Shown here piece after piece: positions 42,118-53,203 of a stretch of 64,000 nucleotides of DNA (within the stretch, counting starts at the first letter, position 1; each line of letters begins with the position of its first letter). Origin of the DNA: Sarcocystis neurona. Taxonomy: Eukaryota > Apicomplexa > Conoidasida > Eucoccidiorida > Sarcocystidae. The notes below the pieces were generated by a model. The model ran no database searches, was not told where the DNA came from, and saw only the letters and a program-made list of their open reading frames with translations. A program made the translations under genes and the position numbers. The stretch is taken from positions 1,639,186 through 1,703,185 of the forward strand of contig KL647292.1 of NCBI GenBank assembly GCA_000727475.1. The letters run 5' to 3'.

Positions 42118-45014
42118 TATGTATGTATGTTGTCGTAGAAGTACCAGCACCAGGAGAGTGTTAATAGGAGGAGCACAGTAACAGTACATCTATTACTACC
42201 TGTGCGCTTGCAGCAGTAGCAGAGAGATACCGTTAGGGTTACTGGTTGTTGTACTGGCAGCCACAGCGGCAATCACAACGGTGGGAGTTACAGCGTAGCA
42301 CGAGAAAGGTTAGGAGAATAAACCAGAGTAATAGTAGTACCAACAGCAATAGCAATAATACCAGCAGTTCATATATGAAGAATAACAGGAATGTTACCAG
42401 TCGTAACAATAGTAGTACGTTAGTTGCCGTGGTAGTTGTATAGTACTACATACAGCAGTACTAGTAGTAATAATGGGAGGTGAAGAGCTGCAGCAGTTCT
42501 CTAGTAAAATTTTAGTCCTCGTTCGGTAGTATGACGCTGTCCTAGTACACCAGTAGTAGAAGAATCAAACTCGTCGTAGTAGTAGAGCAGTACAGTGGTA
42601 GTATTGTAGGTATACACTCTATGTACAGCAGCGATAGTAGTCGTCGTCGTCTAGTAGTAGTGGTAGTTGAATGCGCAGACGCAGTGATCACAGGGAGAGT
42701 AACAGTGCCTGGTGGACAAAAAAAAGTGTCCTGCAAGCAGTCGTTGTGGAAACAATTGTTCTAATAGCCAATTTTTTATGGAGCAGTCGTCGTCGCAGGA
42801 ATCGCGGCAGTAGGAACACTAAATAGGAAGAGGCCAAGATACCGAACTTCAAGGAGGCGTACAGTCACAGCCGAGCGACAGTGCCGATATGAACAGAGTA
42901 ACAGCAGCAGCCGTGATAAATCAGCAAAACTTCGAGAACCAAAAGAAAGGAGAGTCACAGCGCAAGCAGCAGGGGCAATCCTGCGACAAGTTTTACGAGG
43001 AATGATAGCCGTGACAACGAATTCTATTACTTCTGGTACTGCCGCGAGTGGGCCTGCCGGACCAGGAACAGCAGTAGTGGGTAGATTACGAGTCACAGCA
43101 ATATGCCTACCTACGGCAACGGCAGAAAAAAGAATAGCCACAGGAACAGCAGTGCTGACCACGAATATGAAGGGAAGAAGAAGAAAAAAAAAAGCAGTAA
43201 GGTGAGGACGAGAATCGAAAGGGAAGAGAATAGTCTTCACAACGGGTGTCGCAATAGAGAAGCATCAGTGGCAGAAGACAAGCGAAACAAGGAAGGAACG
43301 GAATGGTAGTGAGAGAAGAAGCGTAATAAGCACGTAAAGGGGTAAGAGAAGTGCAGTCAGAAGAAGACCTACAGGAGAAGAAAAGTGTACCGGAGGAGAT
43401 CCATAAACCGAGAGCTACTCACACGCGTTCGAGAATAAGAAATGTACACGGGCTTCATACGTACCCGCAATGGTGGTATACAAGTGCAACAGAGACCCAA
43501 GTACACAACGAAAATGAAAATTCTCCACAAAACTGACAGTAGGAGGAATAAAGAGAGAGGAATTACAAGAAAAGGGACTGTGTAGAAAGGGAAATGGTAC
43601 GGACACGAAGAATCCGAACTGAAAGGCAACGAAGAGAAAGAGTACGAGGGAGAAGGATACGGAGAAGAATAAAACGACGGAGAACTGTACTCATGAAAAA
43701 AGAACATATAGAAACAGAAACAAGTGGAGACGTTCTCACAGTGACAGTGAGGGGAATAACAGAAGTGATAGCAACAGCAATAATAGGAAGAGGAAACGTA
43801 CAGAGAGGAACTGTAAGAAGAGGAGTATCACGAGCAAGAAGAATAGTACAACCACGAAAGAGTAATACTGACTGGGATACAATGAGAATAATAATGATAA
43901 TGAGGGTGACCGGGAGAGAGTAATAGGACGACCCAACGACAGGAACAGAGATAACACGAAGAGGAATGATAGGGACGGGAACAATACGAAGAGGAACACA
44001 AGTATTAAGTAGAATACGAATAAGAAGAAGAGGGGCATGAGGTGTGGCACTGCAGAAGAAGAGAAGCCGCGGAATTACAACATATGAGGAAGAAAACCAA
44101 TAAAACTGCCAGCGGGACGGAGTGACAGGAAGAGCTGAGGTAGTAGGAGGGAAGTGGGGTATTAACCGAAACAGTACTAGGAGTGTCGTAGCAAGAATAT
44201 ATAAAAACGGGATAAGTTGTACCAGAATCAGTAGCTGGAATAACAGTAGCAGAATTAATAAGGACAGAAAATTTGAAGTGGCTACGAATTATAGCGATAC
44301 GAGGCGCCGTGAAAGTAAAAGTCTTGATAGTTAAGATACATGAATAGAAGATGGAACGCAGAAACAACTAACGATGGTGGTTAAGGTTAAAATGCGAAGA
44401 GGAGCAGTGAAGCATAAGGGGAGACGGTAGAAAGCACTGCAACAAAGCGAGCAGCGCGGGAGACCCACATATACGCACAAATTTGTACGAACGAGGAATA
44501 TCTATTGATTCATCTGTACACGTGTGTCATATACATGCGTATATGTGTATGCGTCTGTGTACGTGTGGGTGGGAGAAACATGAAAAAGAACAGGCGTATG
44601 TACGTATATTTGTATATGCTCTACACGTACACAGGTGAATTTAGAGAGGTTCCTCGTCCGTACAAATGTGGGCACACGTGCATGTAGGAGCAAGATGAAA
44701 AGGAAGAAAAAGGTAAAGAAAAAGAAGTGTCACTCGCGGCAGGGAAGGCCTGCATCGCAGAAAGAGAAGCAAGTATAAGTTGTTGACTACCTTCCAGAGC
44801 TGCGTCTCTGGTGTTGATCTGCTGCTAAAGGCCCGCTGTCGCTGCTGCGATAGTCTTTTTTCTTCTCAAAATGTTCTCGTCCTCCTCCGCCTCCTCGTCG
44901 ATCGAAGTCCCTGCTGCTTCTTTCCTCGCTGTCATCTCGATATCTGTTCTCTCCTTTTCCCCAGTGATTCTGTCGACTACCGCTGCTGCTGCTGTTCGTG
45001 CGACGGACGTCCAT
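39296..45014 (-). CDS. SNRNP27: U4/U6.U5 tri-snRNP 27 kDa protein homologue
   Basis: A spliceosomal protein of the tri-snRNP. The last 60 residues carry the family signature: [15 protein letters not shown], then [19 protein letters not shown] and NRPLSPVF before TGA at 39296. Upstream is a long Arg/Glu/Asp/Ser domain with RER, RDRD and SRSRS runs, the counterpart of the RS-like N-terminus of human SNRNP27 but much longer. Exon 1 is 45014-44791 ([20 protein letters not shown] start) and exon 2 starts at 40680; their phases match (AG plus A makes Arg). Within exon 2 the frame of the RE domain and the frame of the C-terminal domain differ by one base, and they meet around a G10 run on the minus strand (39621-39630). 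Dropping one base there gives 535 residues, compared with about 155 in human. The protein would act in the nucleus. Confidence 0.9.
40730..41840. repeat. CAG/GCA tract
   Basis: Interrupted CAG, GCA and GAA triplets on plus, within the SNRNP27 intron; CTG in the transcript. Confidence 0.9.
42076..42115. repeat. GT dinucleotide array
   Basis: An almost perfect (GT)n run of nearly 40 bases, following TATG/TATC tetranucleotides (41920-42075). Confidence 0.95.
42150..44370. repeat. degenerate AGT/AAT/ACA triplet region
   Basis: Sequence such as AGTAGTACCAACAGCAATAG and AATAGTAGTACG keeps a three-base rhythm but has lost most C and G positions of AGC, grading from the adjacent CAG tract. Confidence 0.75.
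44791..45014 (-). CDS. SNRNP27: SNRNP27 exon 1
   Basis: ATG at 45014-45012 starts a hydrophilic frame with [20 protein letters not shown] and [16 protein letters not shown], ending RRSSG plus AG at the donor GGAAG/GTAGTC. Composition (Arg, Ser, Asp, Glu) matches the RS-type domain continued in exon 2. Confidence 0.75.
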
Positions 45015-46000
45015 CTTCTGCTGCTGCTTTCTGGTAAGGCAAACTGCATGCCTGGGACTCTGCACTGGCCGAATGCTCAGGACGCGAAAAAAATGAAAAC
45101 GGAGGAGAAACGAGGGGGATCGGGGAGATGGAAGGGGAACGAAAATGAACAGCAACGTAGGGAAGGAGAAGAACGGCAAGGATAGCACGATGAAGGAAGG
45201 ATGGAGCGGGACGACACGTACAACAGGTCGACAGAACGGAAAAGACAAACTTTAGAAAGGAAGTATTTTTTAAAAAGTGGAGCGAGAACGGCAACGAGCA
45301 AGCACCCAGAGACTGAGATGAGGGTTTCACCTACTCCAGAAGAAGTCTGCAACTGAAGATTTTAGTCATGCATCATTCTTCTAATTTGTCTGTGTATGCA
45401 AACCTATACGTATATGCATAACCACGTGTACACATAGATCAACATGTGTATAAAGAGAGAGAGACGACGGATGTGCACATGAGTTAAAATGTGCACATCC
45501 GTACGTAGAAACACACATACGTAGATATGTTTATACAAATATATGTACACATACTTTTATATATAAACACGCGTATGTAAACATCTACAAGCATACATGC
45601 ATATATACATATATGTAGGAGCCGCAGCAGTAAGGTCGTCCGTCAGCCGAAAAAGCGGAAGAAAGTGCGTCTAGGAAAACGTACGTGGACAGGAAGCAGA
45701 ACGTCCACGCCACCTTGTGCACACACCAAAGTCACAATACTTCCCTGTTACGTGCGTTACACAGATACGGCCGTATCTACATATATACAGATACGGCATA
45801 TCCATATGTGAGCACGTATACATATAGATGTATATATATGCAACGTGGGTATATACATGAACGAGGTTAGGGATTCAGCATGTGGCATCAGTAGCAACAT
45901 AGAACGCCCTAGAGTAGAAAAGATACAATAAAAGATGCAAAGTAGACGTATCTATCCATCTGATTACGCGCCTCTATAGATAGTCTGTATATAAGTATGT
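45015..46000. other. SNRNP27 5' flank and TATGTA repeats
   Basis: GAA-rich to 45360, then TATGTA/TACA microsatellites (45400-45620, 45770-45860). The SNRNP27 promoter should be in the first few hundred bases; no motif can be named. Confidence 0.5.
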
Positions 46001-49000
46001 GTATATATATATATACGTGCAGATACTAGTATGCAAAAGTCGCCGACATACATTGTGTACGTTCATAAATGTAACCGTGAACACGAACGTACACGTAAAA
46101 GCGTAACACATGTACACGCCAGAAACTTGCGACCTCTCAGCCTGTTCTGTTGTTTGCATGGGTCTGCTGGTGCGCGCTAATTCTTCACAAAAAAGTCCGA
46201 ACGTGAGAGTCCTGTCTACAGGAGGAGCAACACCAATACAACCGTGTCACGCGTGATACACAGATGCACTTGTTTTTTTCCGGCTTCCAACGGCAGAGGA
46301 CCGCGGCAGGAGCTGCAGGGAACATGTAAGAGCCACTGCACCGAGCGAAGACAGTATTGCTGGATATGAAACGAAGATGTGAGACTACCTCTAGAGAAAG
46401 ACCAAACAAACGACGACAATGAAAATCCCTGGAGATCCAAGAAGACGAAATACAAAAGAAAGTGCTTGCTACCTCCCAAGAGACGGTGACCACCTGCAGT
46501 GGGTCCCACAATTGCCGCTATCTATATTAGAAACATTGCGCACGACGATATGTCAGAATCGGAGACCTTCACATTTTCACATAACGCGTTGACTAAGAAA
46601 GGCGCGTAAAGAAAACAAATGAGGACGTTGCACTCCATGGATCTCTGTAGAGGCCAGTGCGTAACAGACGCGAGACAAATAAAACCTGATATCACCCCGT
46701 GATTCACCGGATTCTCCGGTGTGAAGGAGAAATACATAATCAGCTATATACTGCGATATTGGGGACAAAGTACATTTGTGCACGTGGACGTGAATGCCAC
46801 CCACATCCTTTTGTGTGGTATTTCCTGTGGGTGTAGGACAGGGAGAGAAAGAGAGGTCGTAGTAAGGATATTCGACTGTTGCCGTGGACCTTCTGTACTT
46901 CGAAAGTGGCACACGTCCGGGAAAAAGGAAGAGTTGAAGGGAAGAAGAGACTCTTCCAGGCAACGAAAGTCCGAAACTGTAATGTAGACGCTTAACGCTT
47001 CTGCAGAAGGTAGGGAATTCTTTTGCGAAAATTTAACGCTGCAGCGGTGTATGTACACCTGAAGATCCTACGTAGACAATCAAACGACTTCGTTGATGCT
47101 GCGGAAACGTTTGTCCGGGCTCTGCCAACATGCGAAAATATTCTAAAGCTAGTTGTAGAGTAGCACCATCCACCAGATATGCCGCAAAGAAGGCGGGAAC
47201 AAGTATTTTTCGCGAGCAGACTCCGCGTGGAAGCTGTAAAGAAGCGCCCTAGATCCTTCACATCGGAAGAAGAAACGGTACACCCAACGTGAGGCGCTGC
47301 TTCCCTCCCAGGTGATCCCGGCGGCCTGGGCGCGTTGACATTCAACCGAACATACATATATGCAGCAGATGTGGAAGCGAAGAATTCTCTACAGAAAAGC
47401 TTAAGAACAAGTGATCACTGCTCACTAGCAAAAAAGAATGGAAAATACACCAACACTGTACGGATCTAACGGTAGAGAGTGCGAACAGCCACGTCACCAG
47501 CGTCTGTCTACAAGAGGTGCAACGGCGCAGTTTTAAGCCTAACACGGCATATAGGGTAAATCGAGACAAACATTTGCATGCGTGATGGGGGCCTTCCGAA
47601 GTGGCACCGACAACGGCACATATGACACGTTGAAATTTGTAGATTCGCACCCGAAGAAACATCCTGTTAAATATCAGAGGAAGTAAAGTGTGTGGTACGG
47701 GTAAATATAAGTCGACGGGTACTGAACCCTGAGTGGGTACCTATTTTACTAACATGAAACGCACGAACATTTTTTATGTAAAGTTAGGATAACGAGCAGC
47801 TTAACTGTAAGTATATGTCATAAGAAGTTCCAACCAAGGAGCGCATGCTGTTTCTGTACTGTTTCTAAACAGTCACGGAGCTCTTCATTTCTGGTGACGT
47901 CCTGCAGGAGTGATTGGCAAAATTGCTCGCACACGCGACGGTCATGCATACCAGGAATCGTACACAAAGTAGACAGTGGTGCATAAATCCGGGGAGCCTT
48001 GCAAAAGAAGTTGTGGTGCTACCAAGACGCAAACCACTCACATAAGTGCGTCATCACATCGGTTACTCAAGCTATACAGTATATATATTTGGTGAACTGT
48101 CATACGGCGATACATATTGGATATTCTACGTAATTGTTCACTTATACACATATACACATATGTACACAAATGTTCGGGTTCAGTACTCTCTTGTCTGAGA
48201 TATATCATTGAATGTTCTGAAGTAAAGTAATGTAGGGTTGTGCGTATCAGCTTCGTGTACATGTAGACATATAGAGAGAGAGAGATTTGAAAACCAAAAC
48301 CTTTTAAATATACGTCTGCTGCATAAGGCAATGGCCGACTAGAGCAGACGGTTACGATGTTCACTCAGTGGAGGACGGTATACATCATAGTCCCTGTACA
48401 CAAATGCATCTATGCAAATTAGTGTACCTACACCCTTTGTAGATTATGTTAAGAACACTTTCGAAATGCTGCAGAGACGCTCTTCCGATACGGTGTCACT
48501 CGCGAAAATGTAATGAAGCGCTGTTCGCGACTTACGAGTAATAATATTTAGTAACATCACTGTCTTGCGAGACAGTGTGGCTATTTCACGCGATTGTACA
48601 CTACACACATAGATGTGTATAGGTGTCTGCACGAATGGCTCCTGCGGACGCATTACAAAAGGTAAGCAACACATGCCGTATACACGTACTATTTTATGTG
48701 GTGGTAACTGGTGTGATATGCAAATGTCGCTACTACCAATGCACAGGTTTAAGTGGAATGGTACCTATATATCCATAGAAACAGTCTACCGCAAGACACA
48801 GAGGTCTCCAAATACCTTACCGCTACTATATTGCAGTACACAGGAGTGTGAGGATTAGCACACCGCGGAACGAGACTTCTTCTGTGTTGTTCTGTGCGTG
48901 TGAGTTCTACGAGTGTGGTTGACCATATCATTATACACACAGTTGCCCACAGGCACGTCCTTTATGTAAAGATACAAATGTATACGAGCATTGCTTCTAA

Positions 49001-50100
49001 CAGTATTCGTAAATATCTGCCTCGTTCACCGCGAGAGGTAGGTTGTTTCGTTGTTTCGCCGGTCCTCGAGTTTCGACGCCAGTGTCGTACGAGGCAGCTA
49101 AAACTGAGTCGCCCGTGTGCGTTTTTTTTTCCGCTGTTTCAAAGATACGACAGAGAACTAGGGTATGATGGAATGGCCTTTGCAGCAGCTTTTGCCGCTT
49201 GCTCTAGAAGAGAGTCTTTAGCGCGTACAAAGTGTTAAACGAGTACAAGGCGAGTGTGGTTCCGCGATAACTCTATCGAAAAAAGCGGCATTCCCGTGAC
49301 AGTTCCTTGTCACCAAAGAGATTGTAACATAGGTTTAAAAATGCAGTTACCGAGTTAGCGCCGTCGTTCCACACATTCGTCTACGACCGACTTGATTTAG
49401 AGAGCTTTCACAGGATGTATTTTTTTCGTCCTTTACTGGCGGGACTTCGTGTTAAAACGCAGAACACAAGCGCCGGCAGGCCAATACGTGGGAGCGCACG
49501 TAGACCTTTCATTGGCAAAACTGCACACACCCATAGATGTGTGTATATGCGCCCATTTGCTACATACGAACTGAAGACTTTTTGTATCATTAGTTCTCCG
49601 TGCACGCCTTTCGAAGCTAGAGATTTCCTCTTTCTGTCCGAAGGATGTCTTCCGTCACTCTACTTCATTCGTCCATATTTATAATCGACAATAATGCTAA
49701 TCTTAGCAGTATGCAGTTGCTCAGACATTAAGGTACGTTCACATATATACATGTATATATGACACGTCTCTCTCTAAAGGCGTTTCCTCCGACTACCCCA
49801 CGAAGCTCGAATTCCATAGTCTTTTCACATAACACTGTTGCGTTCCACCTACCGCCACCTACAGCGTGATAACTATTTGCTGCTCATCTCAAGCTAGAGA
49901 ACTAACACACGCGTGATTATATGGTTTGCTTCTACCAAAAAACTTGACAGACACTGGTAGACCTAGTGGAACATTCTTCGGCTACTCGAATGTGGGCACG
50001 TGTGCGCTTGCGAGCTTTTACCGGAAAAAAGGCGGTAGAAATGAAATACAAGACGACAGGGAAATTCCGTGCATTCACCTGCACGGACGCGGCACGTCTC
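46001..50100. other. repeat-poor block without confirmed gene
   Basis: Few simple repeats, no frame above about 130 codons and none recognised. Contains short perfect hairpins (46210-46223, 46705-46721, 47858-47873, 48558-48577, 49296-49313), GGTGTATGTACACC near 47047 and coding-like remnants (46300-47400). Confidence 0.6.
46985..47400 (+). pseudogene. decayed coding-like segment
   Basis: One frame reads FNAAAVYVHLKILRRQSNDF, VDAAETFVRALPTCENILKL, VVE and a stop, then PPDMPQRRREQVFFASRLRV and so on to another stop. Protein-like composition with widely spaced stops suggests remnant coding sequence. Confidence 0.22.
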
Positions 50101-50995
50101 CCTAGAAATATGAATACTTGTACACATACGTATGTATGTATGTATATATATATATATATATACACATACACCTAACTACACAAATACGCGTACATACAAA
50201 CATATATATATATATATATATACATATATGTGCATGGAAGACCTTCCGGATGCACTTATACCGCAGGCGTGGATATAGGAAGCACGCCTGCATACGCTAC
50301 TAATACGGTTGTCACCCACCTGATTTTATCCGTACGTGCATAAAAAGGACTAAATAAATACGGATGCGCGTGACGAGGGAATCATGTATATACTCTTACG
50401 TACGTTGGTACACAGGCGTATATTCGTGCACACATATACACATGAATACAAATGTACACATGTATTTTCGTATCGGGAACATATTCACTGGAATATGTAT
50501 ATATATATATATCTTTACGTAAGCGCACACTTAGATATATGTGTGCATAGGCAATGCAGAAATGCGTGTTTTTGTGTTTTTACGTCTATAGAGAAAGAAG
50601 GCCGCGCAGTGCTCTTGCTTCCAGTTTTTCGCGGCGTACCACAATCATGTGGTCACGCCTTATCGTCTTGTAGGCACACCTCTATCCTCATCCACTAACG
50701 GGTATCTGAGTTAGTTTCCGAGAACTCTACACCGTAAACACAACGAAAAGGGGTCACTTCCTCTACGCGAACCAAACACCTTCCCCACGCCCACATCTGG
50801 GTGCCCATGTATACACGTCTAAATTTCATTGATATTTATACACACGCAAGTAATCATACGCACATGTGCACAACAAGAAGGCGCTGCAAGCGATATATCC
50901 TTGCAGCTCAAATACGCCAAAATTTTCGCACACATGCTTATACATATATATATAATATATATATATACATATATATATATAATATATATATATAC

Positions 50996-51032
<37 letters not shown>

Positions 51033-51730
51033 GTGCATGGGCCTGCTGTGGGCAGCAGATTCTTGGATGTATCTGCGTGCGTTTGCCGTGGGCAGCAGAC
51101 TATTGTATGTTTCTGCAGTTGTACAAACTTACTGAATTTGAAAGTCACTTATTCGGTTGATTTGCTGCAGCGTATTTCTTGCCACAGCGACTTGTTATTA
51201 CCTTAAACAGACTAACAGAGACCCCTGTGTCTACGTGTCTGAGTGGGCGCTCGTAGGTTCTACGACAGCGGTAACACTAAGGGCAAATCAGACACTCCTC
51301 GTGGCAAATATCTTCTCAGAGAAGCCAATCAAGTGAGACGAGAGCAGCGCCGCAAAAAAAGGTGCAGTTTCGCTAAAAGGAAAACAGGCGTCGTATCATC
51401 GAGACGACATTCGCCGTCAACCGCCTCGTGTGTCCCTCCGTTTTTCGAAGAGCGACGAGAGAAAAAAGTTCGAGGGTGCTTCGTGATTCTCTTCAAAAAT
51501 AAGAGAAGTCGGAAAAAAAGTACCCCTCCCGACAGGGAGACGACGCATTGAAAAGAGAAGTGAAAAATTCGCAAAAATTTGCAAACGAACTGCAGTAGCG
51601 GCGAACGGATAAAAACACGAGCAGCAGCAGCTGCAGCGACACATCGCGGGGTGTGCTAGGGAGGGGGCAACGCAGGCTTTTCGCCGGTTTCGACTTTTTC
51701 GCTTAATCCATTGCAAATGAACAAGCTGCA
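50101..51730. repeat. TA arrays and 5' flank of Cys-rich frame
   Basis: TA arrays at 50145-50162, 50203-50226, 50497-50512 and a compound TA array at 50940-51032. A 45-base doublet (TGGGCAGCAGA repeated at about 51050 and 51095) follows; 51240-51550 holds an Arg/Lys-rich frame of no recognised family. Confidence 0.6.
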
Positions 51731-52402
51731 ATGGCGCAACAACAAAGCGTGCCGAAGGAACTGCTATGTATCTGCGGAATCAGCAGTCTTCCAGGTTGCA
51801 GCAGCACCGCCTATTTTCCCGGTCGTCTACAAATTGGCAAGAAAGGCTGCAGTTATTTTGGTCACGTGCTGTGTCGATGTGAACCACCCTGTCCGGGGCC
51901 GTCGATCGAAGTATGCGCGGGCTGTGCGAGTTTGAATTTTATTCATCTGGTGGACGTTTTTCTTTGTCCACGGCATCAAGACCTACGAGCCGCACCCAGC
52001 AGCAGCAGCAGGTTAACACAAGACGGTAGCACCGGCAGAGTAGGAGGAGGAGAAGCGGAGGAGGACACGGACACAGAAACGAGAGAGGGAGCGAGAGAGA
52101 AAGGAAGCAAACGCCACGGCAGACACGGGGGAAAAACAGAGTGGAAGCAGGAATACAGCAGCACAAGACGCAGGAGTGATAGAGGAATCGGCAGCAGCAG
52201 GGCACGAAGAAAGAAGGCAGAGCAAGGAAAAGACGAAGATCCGCAATTTTTCAGAGAAAGGCAGCACCACGAGCAGGGCCCCAGAAGCAACAGCAGCAGG
52301 CAGCGCGCGGCAGCAAGCGAAGCACCAGACATCGGTGCGAATGCAGCAGCAGCAACAGACGGTGAACAAACAGCAGCAGAACACGGACACGTGCCGCAGT
52401 AG
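51731..52402 (+). CDS. Cys-rich protein with Ala/Gln/Ser-rich tail
   Basis: ATG at 51731 (context GCTGCAATGGCG) starts a frame of 223 residues. The first 80 hold eleven Cys and two His: CICGISSLPGC, GKKGCSYFGHVLCRCEPPC, EVCAGCASL and LCPRHQD. The pairs and CxxC/CxC spacing suggest a metal-binding or disulphide-rich domain; no signal peptide is visible, so zinc binding in the cytosol or nucleus is the better guess. The rest is Ser/Glu/Lys/Ala-rich and partly encoded by CAG-sense repeats. A possible donor (AGCAG/GTTAAC, about 52012) could remove the tail. The upstream 60 bases are unique, unlike repeat-derived frames. I do not recognise the family. Confidence 0.45.
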   Translation: MAQQQSVPKELLCICGISSLPGCSSTAYFPGRLQIGKKGCSYFGHVLCRCEPPCPGPSIEVCAGCASLNFIHLVDVFLCPRHQDLRAAPSSSSRLTQDGSTGRVGGGEAEEDTDTETREGAREKGSKRHGRHGGKTEWKQEYSSTRRRSDRGIGSSRARRKKAEQGKDEDPQFFRERQHHEQGPRSNSSRQRAAASEAPDIGANAAAATDGEQTAAEHGHVPQ

Positions 52403-53128
52403 AAGCAGCAGCAGCAGCGATAGCAGCAGGATACGACGAGGAAGTCGCAGCGGCAAGGGCTGCAGACTACGAGATTCAGCACGTGAGAAAAAACCGGCGC
52501 CCTAACAAAACGAAGAGGGAGAGGCAACTAACAAAAAAAGTGTTAACAACCGAGAATTAAAGCGGAGACAGCACGGGCACCCAAGGGAGAAATCTCAGTA
52601 ATAACTTTCATTTGATTCTTACGTCACTACGTGTACGTATATATACGTGGGTGTATACACACGTAGGTACACACGCTTCTCTACATATCTACATATTTAT
52701 TTAACCGCAGACGGAAGTGGAGAATGAAGAGGCGGAGGAGGAAGAGAAGAGAACACACGCGGGGAGACTTGAAGGAATACACACACACACACACAGACAC
52801 AGAGGTGCGTAGTGGCTGTGTGAAGAACCGAAAGAAGCGTCCGCATTTCTGTTGGCGTGACTGGTAGCTCGGGTGTACATACACCAGAGTATTCGACGCA
52901 GACTGCCCGGACACGGGCCCATGCCAATACGGAAAACGGCAGATAGCAAAAATTAAATATGACCTCCGTACTACATTTGGCGTTGCAACCCGGTTCATCT
53001 GAGAAGAGTTCTACGCAGTCCACTTCTGTGTGTGCGCCGAAGTTTCCACGCGTAGACACACGCAGAGGAAACAAGCGGTTTGTGAACTGGTTCTTCGCCC
53101 GGGGGTGTACATACACCGGAAAACTTAC
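52403..53128. other. CAG tail and unresolved 3' end of ALDH-like gene
   Basis: CAG triplets to about 52470, then mixed sequence, an AC run (52780-52800) and two copies of GGTGTACATACACC (about 52873 and 53104). The last ALDH exon should be here on minus; a frame with VYVHPSYQSRQQKCGRFFR is a weak candidate. Confidence 0.4.
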
Positions 53129-53203
53129 GAGCTGCGTGAAGTTGTAAAAGGGAAGGCGGATGACCGACTTCACGGGGCGCTTGTAGCCGTCAACATTTCC
53201 AAA
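53129..53203 (-). CDS. ALDH-like gene, exon e
   Basis: A 25-codon exon between CTCGTTCTGCGTGCAG and the consensus donor CTC/GTAAGT. It reads [19 protein letters not shown] and NFTQL, matching the family K-S-V-x-R-x-PF box. Phase 0 at both ends. A downstream terminal exon is needed but not identified. Confidence 0.82.

Larger units (their letters stand above)
40681..44790 (-). other. SNRNP27 intron 1, built of AGC and decayed AGC repeat
   Basis: A 4.1-kb intron. From 40730 to 41840 the plus strand is CAG/GCA repeat (CTG in the transcript). Between 41880 and 42130 are GTAT and GT microsatellites. From 42150 to 44370 the repeat turns into AGT/AAT/ACA-type triplets, and the rest up to the donor is purine-rich on plus. 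All apparent frames are repeat translations. Confidence 0.75.

Noticed and set aside
46577..47357. Two minus-strand frames of about 120-128 codons
   Set aside because: No family and no splice support, and the plus strand is also partly open; probably chance or remnants.
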